This document shows, one piece after another, positions 1 through 39,289 of a stretch of 64,000 nt of DNA. The DNA lies in contig CM060955.1 of assembly GCA_030765055.1 (NCBI GenBank), positions 99,694,024 to 99,758,023 on the forward strand. Reading direction: 5' to 3'. A program made the translations under genes and the position numbers. The stretch comes from Mantis religiosa (taxonomy: Eukaryota > Arthropoda > Insecta > Mantodea > Mantidae). The stretch's first letter is position 1, and each line of letters opens with the position of its first letter. The notes below the pieces were generated by a model. The model was not told where the DNA came from, made no database searches, and worked only from the letters and a program-made list of their open reading frames with translations.

Positions 1-56
1 TTTTACTTCCCAATTATTCTTATTGACAACAGTGCTTAAAATGGTAAATATATAAG

Positions 57-240
57 GGTGCTCAAATGCAAGGGTTATCAGCGCCCTCCAGGGAGCTTGG
101 GCTACCCGAACTCATCTTTCAGGATAATGGAACCCTGGGAAAAAAACTTATACAAATAACTCACTCTGACCAAGATTCAAACTTGGGAGCTCTTGGATGT
201 GAGGTAGACATGCTACCTCCTACGCTACATAGGCAAGTGG
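57..240 (-). mobile_element. tRNA-derived SINE, family 1
   Basis: Read on the minus strand this shows a degraded promoter B box (CCAAGTTTGAATCTTGG), then the family tail with GAGTTATTTG, a CCTGAAAGATGAG block and GCTCCCTGG. It ends near TTTGAGCAC. It truncates the retroelement remnant to its right. Confidence 0.7.
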
Positions 241-249
241 TAGGCAAAC

Positions 250-1990
250 GCAACTAAGGGTTGCTGAATGGGTCGGGAGTCTCCGGTGTTGATTTGATGG
301 CGTACTTGGTCGATGCAGCTGTAATGACCACCTCCTTAGCTGAAAACTAATTGATAGTGTTCAAGTAAATGCTTGATGCTCTCCAGTTGTCCCGCAGCTG
401 GAGCCCCAAGTCTTGCGATGGCCCCATTCATTGGCCACAAGATGTCACTCTCAGTTATCTCACACTTCTCCAGTTCCATTCTGGTTATAATTTCTGATCA
501 ATGTCTGAAGGGTTCAGTAGTCTCACAGGCACTTCCTCAACAATGCCCTGGCAATGCATAGTCCATCTAAAGGTGTCTTCCAGTCCAGTACCAGATTCCT
601 TGACTGCTGTCTCTGCAAGCACGCCTTCACTAATACCTCACTTCTTGTGAGCATTACATCCTATATCACAGTCATCTGCAGATCTTCAGCCACTTTCGCA
701 ATGAACATCAACAGACTTACAATGCCCTAAGGTCAATTCCAGGAAGGCCTTCTTTTCCATATGTAAGGTGCTCAATGCAGTTACTAAATGGTATGGGGTA
801 TAGCCGAATGGGTTACCTTGACGGTAACTCTTTGCTACATCAGGTCTGGTTACAGTGATGGCTGCACCCTTGTCCACCAGTATCTGGTAACACCTCCCTT
901 GCACCTATGTGTGTGCGACAAGGCTGTCTCCACCCTGTTCATGGCATGCAGCAGAATGACAGCCCCGATGTGTCCCTCATCACACCCATATTCACTGTTA
1001 TTTTCCTCATGCTCATTGGTTGGGTGTGGACAGTTCCTCACCAGGTGTCCTAACTCAACACACCTCCAGCAAACACCACCATAAGTTCCTCATCGACGTC
1101 CTTGTGTTGTTTCTTGGCCACTCCATCCTCAATACATACTAGATCAGTGTTTCAGGGTGGCATTATATTTGCTGAGCATCAGGAGCTCTTGTATATCGGA
1201 GTTGCATACTCTGACGAAGAAGTGGGGAACTTTCAAGATATATCGCTAATGGGGAGGTCCACTAGAGTTTTACTTGCCAACTTTCAAGTTTGTCAAAGCA
1301 AACTCCTGCAGCATCTTCTCAAGCTGGTTACCAGTTTGACTAACATTGGTTACCATAGTCTGCAACCAGACGATGGTTTCCGAAGTGGTTCTTGGAATAT
1401 CTCGGCCTCACGGATATCTCCGACCATCGCTGATGTCGGAACCAGTTCAGAACTCTGCCACTTATCCCTGGGAGCTGCCTATCAACTGTGTGGCTTCCTC
1501 TTCTGCTGACCATTGGTTGTGAGTGATGGAAGCTAATTGTTGGCGTCACACTTTGCCATACTTGGGTGACTTGACATTCACAGATGTTTCATGTCCTGGT
1601 GCCTCAATCTTCAAGTTCTTGAGTCTCGCACCAAGCATTAGTTCCTTCATGGAATTCAGCTCCTTAGCAATACTGCTGACTCTTTCTTTGAGGACTCTAA
1701 GCCACCAGGGCTTTAACGTGTTGACAAAGATCTTTTACGTCTTTCTCCATGCTGGGTAGTCATTCATCAGTTTTATATAATAGCTCAGTCTTCATTTCAG
1801 ACATTTCTGTCTTCATCTCCTCCTTCACTGTTGTAATTTCATTTCTCATCTTGTCCACTCCAAAATCTTCAATTTGAATTTCATTTCTGTGTATCTTTTG
1901 CATTCTGAATTTCATTTCCTCCATACTTTTCAAGCACTGCTTCCATCATGACTTTAGGATCCTGCTTATGACATCAGTGTAACAAATGAA
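250..1990 (-). pseudogene. Decayed gypsy-type LTR retroelement: gag, protease and start of RT
   Basis: Minus-strand reading from 1990 down gives a coiled-coil gag-like stretch (MRNEITTVKEEMKTEMSEMK). A CCHC zinc knuckle follows near 1080-1020 (CWRCVELGHLVRNCP), then a retropepsin-like segment near 880-820 (ILVDKGAAITVTRPD, where the usual DSG/DTG is DKG). Near 330-260 comes HQINTGDSRPIQQP, the pre-RT block typical of gypsy elements. Several frameshifts and stops separate these, so no functional protein is made. The RT body is missing, cut by the SINE at 57-240. No LTRs are seen attached. Confidence 0.75.
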
Positions 1991-3480
1991 AATACCAGTT
2001 ACTACTAAAATTAGGCAATTATTCTATATACCAGTTACTGTTTAACAAGATTTATTTGATCCTTAAGAGCTAGAGCTCTGCAGAGCACTAACAGTGCAGT
2101 TAAATCACTGTTCCACACACTCAGAGCAAACACATCTGATCCGATGAATCACGTTAGTACCGGACATACACTGTGTCACAATTCAAACTGTACCCCACTA
2201 GACACCATTCACTGTCACTTGTCTGCAGAAGACTTCATAAACCCTGCACTAGCAACTGGACTCACTCAATTCAATGATCGAAAGACTGACTCTGCGATAG
2301 CTCACTCTTTAAATACGGACAGAACCTGGGCAGGTCGTTCTCAAAGTTGAACCTTCCACACACAGTCAAAAAGAATCCTCTAGAGCAGTATCAAGAACAA
2401 TGGCTAAGTATCTCTCTGCTATATTTGACAAAAGGACAAGTCTTTAGCACAGGTAGCACTTGGGTCTGTACAGTGAGAATAACTAGCCTCAACCACAATG
2501 ATAGTATGCTCCAATGTTTACATATGTAACCAATGTCGTAACAGACCGCTAGTGAGCCAAAGCCGCCAACACAAATGCCAGCCTCACGCTTACATACACA
2601 AGGCACAAGTGGGCAATCATCCAACCGATAGGAGATGTGGTCAGCATTACGGCACCCTCAGCCGGAAAGTTGGTTTTCTAGACCAGGGTTCACTACCTAG
2701 CATAGCTCCTCAATTTCCTGAGTGGGCACCGGTCCTATACCTGGGACTTAAAATATGCGTCCCCTAAGAGGTAGGATCGATCCCAGGTGCATTCCGGAAG
2801 GGAACCCAGCATCCCAGCCCACTATACCACAGTGCAGGACCTGTTTACATGAGGTATGGCAAGATTCGGAGAGGGGGTGCAGCAGATGACCTAATGAAGT
2901 TCCTTTGTACTCCCAATGAGTACCCCTGGGAGGGAGGGATGAGATGAGACAGGTGGCTAGAACTAAAAAACACAACATAGGGCAAGGTTCCTAAAGTTTT
3001 CAGACATAGATTCCATGGCAACTTATACAACTGGCTACCTTCTCTCCCCTGCTTACATATCCTGCTGGAGAGTTCAGAACTCGGAGGCTAACCCTGATCT
3101 AGAGGTATACAATTCACAGAGGACATCATTTTCCCCTGTCATGCAATTTTAAGACTCCTATTAACACTTACAACCCTGAAACAGCCAAGCGGTGAAACAG
3201 TTGTTAATGTACCGAGTGTCAGAGCATTGTTTAATTTATCAATTTATTTCAAGTTAATATTTTTAGAATGATGAAAGTTGTGAATTAATATATGTTATAG
3301 ATGGCCATGATTGAATAGAGTAGAGGATAAACAGGTAAAGATAAATGTTAATGTTTCAATCTAAATAATGGTAAATATCTTAAATTCAAAAGAAAGACAA
3401 AATTAATAGAAAACTGTTTTTAGGACTTTATATTTCAAAAATCAGAAAAATACGTGATTCAAAATTAATGCATTGGTCAC
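1991..3480. other. Intergenic or intronic stretch; one SINE, otherwise nothing recognised
   Basis: No conserved coding signal is seen. The gene assignment is uncertain: if CHAF1B continues to the left this is intron. A tRNA-like repeat lies at about 2690-2845. The short ORFs here have no recognisable domains. Confidence 0.5.
2690..2845 (-). mobile_element. tRNA-derived SINE, family 2
   Basis: On the minus strand: CACTGTGGTATAGTGGGCTG (A-box-like), then CTGGGATCGATCCTA (B-box-like), then TTTTAAGTCCCAGGTATAGG. A second copy at 10526-10745 shares the order, including TTTTAAGTCCCAGGTAGAGG. Confidence 0.65.
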
Positions 3481-3689
3481 AGGGAAAATTGATGTGGACT
3501 AGAAGTGTTTGGTGACCATGGTGATAAGGTAAAACTCAATAATTGTAAACGACAAGATAGGGGTCTTTTGCATCTGGACTTCACCATGAGTAGACGTGTG
3601 TGGAAATACTAGATTTCTGCAACAGTCTGGTTGCAAACCAAAGATTTTAAACTATATTCAAATTATTCCTCAACTTAGGAAAAGTGTTA

Positions 3690-4100
3690 TTGTAAATTGT
3701 GTGAATAGTGTTACCCTGGCGGCAGACTCGCGATGCCGATCAATAAATGATGGCCGGTGGAGAGAGGGGAGACAGGAGGGGTAGTTGAGTCTTCGTTTAC
3801 CCCTCCTCCCGCCACTCGAAGTTGCACGAAGCTTCGAGAATGTTTTCCCCCTCCATAAAAGGAGAATCGAGAAACTTCGGGGCCGATCGATACTGGAAGC
3901 GACAGTCAGTTGAGAGTAGTGTTGTTATGGCGTGCGTGGTGTAAGTAGCGTCGAGCGTACGTGTAGATTGATACTGGAAAATCAACTAATTGTGTACATT
4001 AAATTGTAATTGTGAACAGTGTATTGCTACGAAAATAAAGTGCAATTTTTTTGTGTTTGTAACCTTGACTTTTTATTTTACGAACCACAAAGTCACAATA
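3690..4100 (+). repeat. LTR-like terminal repeat, copy 1
   Basis: The 3' part (ACGAAAATAAAG, then GACTTTTTATTTTACGAACC and ACAAAGTCACAATA) closely matches the 3' part of the repeat at 23100-23542. It has an AATAAA followed by a TTG/GACTTTT block and ends in CA, as LTRs do. No primer-binding site or coding region follows, so a solo LTR or fragment is most likely. The left boundary (TGTTACCC at about 3709) is a guess. Confidence 0.5.
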
Positions 4101-4647
4101 TATTGATTCAAAGTACAAGCTGATTTCCTTCATCTTAAATTTCCATACTTAAACTATCCAATACCACGCCCAAGATTAGATCTCATGCAAACCGGAGCAA
4201 CTATAGTATTAAAAACAATTCATCAATTTTAAAAAGAATTTTGCCGGAAAATTAAAATATACTTTTTAACTCATCACTACACGGAAGAGAGACGACTGCT
4301 GCATATATCACACCAACTGGGGAGCATCCAACTTCATGAAAGCTTATACATAAGGTCACATCGTGGCAAGAGATCCACGAGGCTAACTACAGCTACAGTA
4401 GGATGAAGGTGAAGTGTAACACAGAGACAGGAAATTCAGGGGATGTAATTAACCTTTCCAGAATTTGCTTAGTGACCCAAAAAGCCTCCCCCCAAAAAGA
4501 AACCTATGAATCAGGAAGGTTGACAGCAGGAATCTACTCCAGATCTGTCAAATTTAGATCATATGTGCTACTGTTTAAATCACCTTGCTCAGTACTATGA
4601 CTTAAGTAAAATACTTTGTTCTATGTATAAAATCAAATATAACTTAC

Positions 4648-31523
<26,876 letters not shown>

Positions 31524-31746
31524 CTGAAAAATCAAACATTACAATCAGTATTGTCTTCCACAAACAAAAGGTATTCGACGAGTTTCTTTCGTTAACTCCG
31601 TTACTTACTATTTTAGGTGCACCCTTTTTTGAAAATCTGTTGGTTGAATTGTATGTTCAGATTTCGTATTTCAAAAATATTAGTACACAAACATTTTCTC
31701 TTTAACTTTTCTATTCCTTCTTCAACTCCCGCGAAAATTGACATAC
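31524..31746 (-). other. CHAF1B: CHAF1B 5'UTR intron
   Basis: The acceptor just before the start codon implies an upstream non-coding exon. A GCAG|GTATGT donor is present with the exon end at 31747, which would give a 223-bp intron. The non-coding exon would run upstream from 31747 for an unknown length. The donor fits the consensus, but pairing it with this acceptor is inference. Confidence 0.6.
31728..31737. promoter_or_regulatory. Second E2F-like site (CCCGCGAAAA)
   Basis: CCCGCGAAAA (TTTTCGCGGG on the gene strand) lies at about the splice donor of the putative non-coding exon, 210 bp upstream of the ATG. It is the second E2F-like core near the 5' end in an otherwise GC-poor stretch. Confidence 0.4.
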
Positions 31747-32006
31747 CTGCAGGCAGCCAACATGTGATTCATTAACATGGTTGTAACCACGTTGTACCTA
31801 TGTGATTTCCAACAGCAATTTAGGGGTAAATGCCTCATTTAAAGCTTTTATGAGATTTTATTAATGAGCTTAAACATTAAATTAACTGAATTATGGTTCT
31901 TCGTCCCAATTAATGGCTCTTACTCTATAGATTTTAAATGGTATTTATTAGTCAACTAGGTTCTTTAACCTGTAGCGCAATTTAATAACAAGTATGGCCT
32001 TCTCGA

Positions 32007-32020
32007 TTCTTGGCGCGAAT
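32007..32020. promoter_or_regulatory. E2F-like site upstream of CHAF1B
   Basis: TTCTTGGCGCGAAT fits the E2F/DP core (TTSSCGCSAA-like) about 490 bp upstream of the CHAF1B ATG. CAF-1 is needed in S phase and its genes are E2F-controlled in other animals, so the position is sensible. Binding is inference from the motif alone. Confidence 0.45.
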
Positions 32021-32221
32021 ATTCAATTCAAAAATAAACTTATGTTGGATCACAAGTTCTTGTTCTTTAATTATTATTCGTTTATTTTATAATCTTAAGT
32101 ATAAAATTTCTCGTATAATCTTAATCAAAACTTTATTTCAATGTTTGGCAACAGAATATGCTGAGAGACTCCACAAAACCTGTCCTGAAAGTAAAATTTG
32201 TTTATATATTTTTTTTCTCGA

Positions 32222-32451
32222 ATTTTACGTGCTCCAACGTTAAGTCATATCGGACGGTGAATGAATTGGGTGAAATGATGCTCAAATGAGCCCGGGGTCA
32301 ATGGAGCTTAGAGTTACCTGACATTCGCCTTTGAGGATAAGGGAAAACCCCGGAAAAACCTTATCCAGGTAACTCACCCTGACCGAGATTCAAACTCGGG
32401 ACCTCTTGAACGTGAGGCAGACATGTTACCATCTACGCTACCGAGGCGAGC
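32222..32451 (-). mobile_element. SINE family 1, well preserved
   Basis: Read on minus: GCTCGCCTCGGTAGCGTAGA (A box), GTCCCGAGTTTGAATCTCGG (B box), TCAGGGTGAGTTACCTGG, GGGTTTTCCCTTATCCTC, GGTAACTCTAAGCTCC, then ACGTTGGAGCACGTAAAA at the tail. This serves as the family reference. Confidence 0.85.
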
Positions 32452-32819
32452 AAAAAAAAAAAAATGTTTAGATTTTAGATTAGACTAAACTGATTTGTGT
32501 TCAGTAGAGTTCACTAGTAACCATAAACACCATAAAGGCCTATGAAAAATGAGCATATCAAAGAATTGCCCAGTTCAATAGCATACATTCTTGAACATTG
32601 AACATAAAAGACACAGCTGTATGAAAAACAGGGCAAGGATAGTGTAAGCCTTAAAAGTTTCACGGCAGGTATAAATTATACATGATATAAATCAGTATAC
32701 TCTGCAGTTAAAAGACTAGCAAATGGAACAAAATAATAAGTAAAACATTCTATTTACTTTTTCTTTATTTATGATGATTTATTCATCATTTATTTATTAT
32801 TATTATTTTTTTTTGGATT

Positions 32820-33210
32820 GATTGATGTTTATCTCCAACTGTAAAGCTTTTTACATGGATCGTCAATTTGTATATACATAAAATTAATACAATAATATTT
32901 ACAAATATGTTTACAAAGTTGAGAAGTGTAAATAGCATATTCTACCTAATCTGTTTATATTCTTACACAGAGTAAAATACTTTCTGTAATAAATAAGTTT
33001 TGACAGCCTTTAGTTTTGTTTTCCCGTTTGTTATCTGTTTGATTTCAGCCGGTAGGTGGTTATACAAATCTTTGATGCTATTTTCTATGCATTTATTATT
33101 TAGGATACCAGTAAGTCTGTTTCTAAAATAATTATCTTTTGTTCTGGTGTTATGTTTGTGGATGTTACTATTTTTGTTTTGATCATAACTTTTTTATTCA
33201 TTATGTTCAA
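32820..33210 (-). pseudogene. 3' end fragment of a jockey/CR1-type LINE
   Basis: The complement of TTCTAAAATAATTATCTTTT and GTTCTGGTGTTATGTTTGTG encodes HKHNTRTKDNYFRN, matching the equivalent HTHNTRTKQNYFLN at 13500. The following KSIKDLYNHLPAEIKQ-like codons match the end of those RTs. It is truncated on the 5' side. Confidence 0.65.
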
Positions 33211-33804
33211 GTTCAAAGATGCAATAAAAACATGTTTTCATTAAGTTCTCCTTGTCAATTTTATCCTTTATTTGGATAAATTTGAATTATTTTTATTTTC
33301 ACAAAACAAGTTAATAACTGAAACATTCACGTGTTTAATAACTATATTAACATGAGAAATAAAATGTTTCTCTTGAATTTTCTTCTGTGAAAATCCCTAT
33401 GGTTGATTGAATTTTGTACAGCAAGTAAATCTTAACAAATTGACAAAAACTTATGGAAGGAAAAAATAGTACTCAATAAAATATGCAACCTATGTCCAAT
33501 GAAATGTTTTAATACTGTTAGCTGTTTTCAAAATTTGTTTTCAAAATTTTACATCTTACAAGCTTAAAGCATTTCTGTGATTCACATAAGAGCCATTCTT
33601 GAAAATTTAAAAATTATGCTTTATTCTCCTCTATGTTTTATTTCAATGCAAGAGCTTGTTACTACAAATATACACTTTAATGCTATACCTATCTGGATAC
33701 TAAAACTTTCTTGCTTCATTTGAAATAATTCCTAAGTAATATCCCATAAGTAACAATGAGGATGTTCCCCCCCTTTCTTTCTTTTTTTTTTTTTTTTTTT
33801 TTTT

Positions 33805-34036
33805 GTAATTTACGTCCTCCAATGTTAAGTCATATCAGATGATGAATGGAATGGATGAAAAGATTATCAAATGAGCCCAGGGTCCATAGAGCTTAGAGTT
33901 ACCCGACATTTGTCTTTCAGGATAAGGGAACACCGCAGAAAAACCTTATCCAGGTAACTCACCCTGACCGAGATTCGAACTCGGGACCTCTTGAACGTGA
34001 GGCAGACATGCTACCATCCATGCTACCGAGGCGGGC
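33805..34036 (-). mobile_element. SINE family 1 with poly(A/T) tail
   Basis: Minus-strand head GCCCGCCTCGGTAGCATGGA, B box GAGTTCGAATCTCGGTCAGG. The tail ends at a 24-base T run (33781-33804), a poly(A) on the element's strand, as expected for retroposition. Confidence 0.85.
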
Positions 34037-34395
34037 GTATGTGAATTAGTCATTGTAGAAAAAGTGACTGGCCCATATTAGTAGATTTACTGCCATATAA
34101 AAGAACTTAAGTTATATAAGAAATATAAAAGAACTGACAAGATTCAAACAAAAGATGTATAACGGTCTAAGTGATACACCATACTACTCTGTTCAACAAT
34201 TTGTCAATGCTAATAAAAGCAATCTATAACTCATAAAAGCTTATTGTATACTGTCTATAGTGTTACAGAATATTTAATGTGTTATTTATTGATACTTCAA
34301 GTCATATATTGACGTGTTTGTATAAAACATATATATTAATATCTGTATTATAAACGTTGACATTGTACATAGATATCTTGGCATTGTCTATTGTA

Positions 34396-34625
34396 GCCTG
34401 TCTTGGTGGCATGTGCCTCACGTTCAAGAGGTCCCGAGTTCGAATCTCAGCCAGGGTGGGTTACTTGGATAAGGTTTTTCTGGGGTTTTCCCATATCCTT
34501 AAAGACATCTGTTGGATAACTCTAAGCTCAAAGGACCCTGGGCTCATTTGAGCATCATTTAATCCATTCCATTCATCGTCCAATATGACTTAACGTTGGA
34601 GGACATAAATTACAACAACAACAAC
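34396..34625 (+). mobile_element. SINE family 1
   Basis: Head partly deleted (CCTGTCTTGGTGGCATGTGC), then GTCCCGAGTTCGAATCTCAG, GGATAAGGTTTTTCTGGGG and GTTGGAGGACATAAATTACA with an (ACA)n tail. Confidence 0.85.
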
Positions 34626-34629
34626 AATG

Positions 34630-36200
34630 TCTATTGCGGTTAAAAATGTAATGATTATAAAATATAATTGTTATAACTAAATATTTCTCAAATTCTTAGG
34701 TGTTTTTAAACGTTTTCATTATTATTATTATTGAAATCCCATAACTTTTATTTCAACCCTACTGGCTTTCTGTTGGAAAACAATTTATTTTGTGCTCATC
34801 TTCATTTTCAGGCTAAGTCAAGATTTAGCAATTCTTTCCAACCTCTACAAATGTTAGAATGATAAAATCAAGTAAACATCTCTCGTCTCAGAATTGGCCA
34901 CTGCAAACTGACCCACCTTTTTCTTCTAACTAAAGACCAGCCTCCAGTCTGCAAGCTGTAATACACTATTAACCATCTGGCACATCATTGTGGACTGTTC
35001 ATTGTACACCATGTATATACAAGTAGTATCTAGTATTGCTCTAGTACAGTGGATAAACGTCAACACTAGATAAACTCTCTGGGTTCCCAAGGATACCAAT
35101 TTATGTGATAAAATGCAAAAGAAAAGAAAATTAAAGAAAAAATGTGTTTTTTAAATAATGCATAGTAAAATTATGGAAGGTTGTGGTAAGACCAAGCAGT
35201 CAAAATGACCTTAAATAAATATATTAAGAAAAGTAAATATCTTGGCTATCTGGTTTTTGCTGCGTCATATTTTGTTTTACAAGGCGAAAACCGGATAGCC
35301 AAGATATTTATAAAGCTGGCCACGGAAGCCTAAGAGAACATGTTAAATAAAGATTTAGCAGCAACATCGATAAAGTGCTATGGTTACATATATATACAAA
35401 TCTGTAAGTGTCAAAGGATATAACTTCTGATTACATGTAATCCTAACTTCTGTCAGGCTAAAGGAACAAATCCAAATCCAATGTTATGTAACTATCACCT
35501 GCTGGGAAAGCACAATGAAGTATAATACTAAATAGAACTCCACATTGAACTTCGCTACCGTTACAAATTACTTTTTAACATGTTTCAGAGGCAAGATACA
35601 AATAGCAAGATGCCTCCTAAACATGTTTGAACGTAATTCATAACAACAGTGAAATTGAATACGAAATTCCATTCAATAATAATTTTAAATCTATTTCATG
35701 CACTTTACTGTGCTTTCCCAACAAGTGATAATTGCATAAAATTGCATTTGTTATAAATCCAAAGATAAAACTGTAAAAATACTGAAAAAGAATATAAATC
35801 CCATTCAGCATAATTTTCAACAATATTGAACTTATGTGCCTTTCTCTAACAAGTGATAAATAAGCTTGTACAGTGTAATCTCAGTTGTATGTTTTCAATG
35901 GAAGTGGCTAAAATAATGTGAAGTGCATAGGATAGGATAGAATCGAATGCAGGGGATTTGGCACTGCGACCGATTTTGATTTATTGCACCTATTCCCCAA
36001 GTGAAGTAGGAGGAATGAGGTGAGAGGGGACAGAGGGCAGCTGTCCCAAGGAGTCACGAAAATGCTGAGGGCAAAGTCTATACTATTGACCCATTGGAAG
36101 CTTCCCAGTAGGCCAGTACAACCAATATCCCACCACCGTGATCCTGAAATGGCCCACTAGGCAGGCCCAGAGACCATCCTACTGGAGGAGGAGGTGTTTA
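34630..36200. other. Intergenic, nothing recognised apart from short hairpins
   Basis: A 23-bp inverted repeat (35235-35257 / 35287-35309, AAATATCTTGGCTATC core) and mirrored GGGAAAGCACA / TGTGCTTTCCC blocks at 35500 and 35709 suggest degraded fold-back sequence. No coding signal. Confidence 0.5.
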
Positions 36201-36208
36201 ACAAGAGC

Positions 36209-36210
36209 AT

Positions 36211-36275
<65 letters not shown>
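36209..36275 (+). repeat. (ATC)n microsatellite
   Basis: An uninterrupted run of about 22 ATC units. Confidence 0.95.
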
Positions 36276-36276
<1 letters not shown>

Positions 36277-36599
36277 GCCGAGACTCCTACTGGCACTTCT
36301 ACTAAAAGAGACCACCAGATGAGAGATGATGTAAAATGATAATTGAGATAAAATGGAGAGATGTAATTAACATACCCAGCATTAAAATACCCGAAAAAAA
36401 GTCATGGATAAGGTAGGCGGCCATGGGAATCGAACCTATATCTCTCGAATGCGGGCCATAGACGAAATTGCCCGAGACATTCCAGTTGGTAATGTGAAGT
36501 GAGTTTTCTTATGAAACTGAAATTTTTATTGGATTACTAATCTAATTATACATCAATATATGAAAGTGATAAATAAAACAAACATAAATAATAAACACA

Positions 36600-36895
36600 G
36601 ATTAGAATAGAGTCAATATGAAAAATCCAATACCATGGCCGGGATTTGAACCACGGATCTCCTGGTTTCCGTCCAGTTGCTCTTACCCATTGAGCTACCA
36701 TGGCCAACTTGCCGTTATGACATCAAATTCTCTAATTGACTTATATTTTCCCGGTAAACCACTAGGGGCTCTCATATTCGAGATACACCACTTGTGGCAA
36801 CTTACTATTTAAGTACTTGAGTCCCAGGCTTCATCATTTAACTCTTATTATTTAAGTTAATTGATGGAAATTAATCATTTCTTCACCTTAGCCTA
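36600..36895 (-). mobile_element. SINE family 3, full unit
   Basis: On minus, tRNA-like head TTGGCCATGGTAGCTCAATG and GTGGTTCAAATCCCGGCC; distal block TTCCATCAATTAACTTAAAT. It serves as reference for the family in this window. Confidence 0.7.
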
Positions 36896-37660
36896 TATAC
36901 GAAGATTCAACTATCATCTCTTGTTGTCTACTGTTTTTCTCTGATGGTGGAATTATGAACTTCTTTGTCAAATTATTGACTGGTGGGATTTCAAAATTCA
37001 TTACTCGAGTCTTATATTTCCATATTAAGATTTTCTCCCATGTTGTCAGTTTGTTTTGGTATATCACCTCCTTTAATAATTTTGAATTTGGGTCAAGGTC
37101 ACACTTTTCGTCCCTCAAGCGAAATGCTATTGCTGATTTATCTTCCTCTTTCAATTTGAAGTTTCTAAAATGCTCTTTGACTCCAGTTCTTAAAGGTTTC
37201 TTTTAGTTTGCCCCATGTAGTACCTTTTACAATTCTTACAACTTATTTGGTATTCTCTGGATCTATTAATTAGTGAGATTTCATTTTTCGTTCTTGAATT
37301 TAACAATTTGAATACTGAATATTTATTTGTATGTGCCAAGATGATATTTTGTTTTTCAAGATCTTTTCAAATTTATTTATTTATTGAAATTTTCAGGAAG
37401 CCAACACAGAAAATTACATAAAACATCATAGGTATAACCCACCTATATATAAACATGCATTAATAAACAATCTTGCACAGAGACTGGTCAACATACAAAG
37501 CATAAAGTAGAATACAAGGAACAAAAAGCCATATTTCACATAGCAAAGAAAATTAAAAAAGCCAAGCTAAAGAAAACCATTAAGGAAGCAACCAGATTCA
37601 CTAAAGAAAAAAAAAGCAATAGCATATTCAGTGAATTCATATGTGCTTATCACTAATGCT
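36888..37660. mobile_element. Penelope-like fold-back relic
   Basis: Minus 37154-36888 encodes LTTWEKILIWKYKTRVMNFE and IPPVNNLTKKFIIPPSEKN, the PLE C-terminus. From about 37390 the + strand encodes degraded FRKPTQKI...YIK and an HRDWSTYKA-type RT-to-linker segment. The two halves therefore oppose each other. No hammerhead was recognised here. Confidence 0.6.
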
Positions 37661-38500
37661 CTGGAGTCAATAAGAAGTCATTCTCCTTCTGGCTTTCCAG
37701 TACTTAGAAGTTAAATCTCGATAATTTTGTAAAACTGCACAGTTTTGTAGATGTTCTCTATCCATTTCTATAACTTAAGAGCACAATACACAATTTGGAG
37801 AAGTTAATAGCCAATTCTATGGAGATGTTTTCATGTGTAAGCCTCATCATGCCAATAGCAGATTTAAGTGGCAATCCTGGAATTACAGAGGAATATTCTA
37901 TAAGTATTTTCATATTTTGGTTATCAATTTTTTCAGTTAGTCCATATTTGTAATTATTCATTTTTACTTTATAATCCTTTTAATTCATTCATATGAAAAG
38001 GCTTTTGTTTCTTTATGTTTAATTTTAAATACTTTTTTTGCTAATATATCAGCCCTTTCATTCCGCTGAACTCCAATGGGCTGGAATCCATTGCAAAACT
38101 ATGTTTTCCAAGTTTTTTTAATGGTCTGGATTATATTTCGTATTTCTAGAATTTTTTCTATCTTTGGATAGGATGTAGATGCTACAGCCTGAATTCTGCT
38201 TTAGAATCTGACAAAATAACAATATTCTTGCACTGTTGCAGCCAAATAAGAATGCTCAATGATTATGCTTCCCACCCAAAAACATCTAATTCACTCAATT
38301 CACTTAGATTACCGTATTACCCAAAAGCTCTGTAAGCAACACAGATGCCAATTGGCCAGCAAAACATGTGATGACCAGGGCACGTTCATATCACATATGC
38401 CTAACCTGATGTGCTTGGGAAGAATAATCATACAAAATTGGTACAACATTGTTGAGATTATCAAAAAGAGTGATCAGAGTACAATACTTACTGTGACTTT
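37661..38500. other. Intergenic, possible degraded LINE, otherwise nothing
   Basis: The minus strand has RNase-H/RT-tail-like wording (for example QWIPAHWSS from 38090) but too degraded to annotate firmly. Confidence 0.3.
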
Positions 38501-38509
38501 TAGTTAATT

Positions 38510-38705
38510 GATGGAAATTAATCATTTCTTCACACTAGCTGTATATAGGCTAAGGTTTCTGATAGAGTCAACATGAAAAATTCAATGCCACGGCCGGGAT
38601 TTGAACCACGGATCTCTTGGTTTCCGTACAGTCGCTCTTACCCATGGAGCCACCGTGGCCAACTTGCTGTATTGACACTAAATTTTTCATGTTGACTATC
38701 AAAAA
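38510..38705 (-). mobile_element. SINE family 3 copy
   Basis: Carries TGGAAATTAATCATTTCTTC, GGCCGGGATTTGAACCACGG and the complement of TTGGCCACGGTGGCTCCATG. Its ends bear the inverted TCAACATGAAAAATT / AATTTTTCATGTTGA pair. Confidence 0.7.
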
Positions 38706-39289
38706 CTTACTGTGATATTCAAATGGGATGATTTATGCCCTTGAATGCTAACAGGGGAGCAACCAATCAGTTTTGCGGTGCTGTCATATTGTATTCCCCT
38801 TAAATGGGGTGTGACGAGCGCCAGATGAGTCCATCTCTAATATATACTCTTTGCACTTAAGACAAAAATTCAAATTTTGCAAAAAGTGATCCAAAAGGAA
38901 GGTAAGGAGTAATACTTAGAACACAACTGTATGTTTTTCTCAGTTATCATAATAGAAATAAATAAAATACCAATATATTCGCAAAATAAGCACTGTAATG
39001 AACATCATTACTGGTTGGCAAATACTATATGCGCGATAAGAAGAGCGATCGGGTTCCAAGTCCTCATTTGGTAAATTTCGTTTAACTCCGTAAACATAGA
39101 TGACAACTTTGAAATTTGAAATGCACTATACACTGACATCTAGTGGCTAATATGCTAAGCTTTATAATGTCTGCCATATTTCATTTTGATCAATTTCGAG
39201 ACTAATTAGCTAACCAGTTCATAACAATTGTGTGTTAGAATTAGAATTTTAGTTCGTCGTTGGCAACATATACATGTTATGAGACACGT

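Noticed and set aside
1102..1509. 135-codon + strand frame
   Set aside because: Antisense of the minus-strand gag region; no independent signal.
1..4647. Remaining CHAF1B exons
   Set aside because: I searched the minus strand for the later propeller and tail motifs and saw none; they are expected left of the window.
35577..35635. Hammerhead-like ACATGTTTCAGAGGC ... GCCTCC
   Set aside because: The CUGANGA part would read TTTAGGA with two core changes; likely a remnant only.
36209..36275. CRISPR-like array or coding repeat
   Set aside because: Simple ATC microsatellite in a eukaryotic genome; no spacers.
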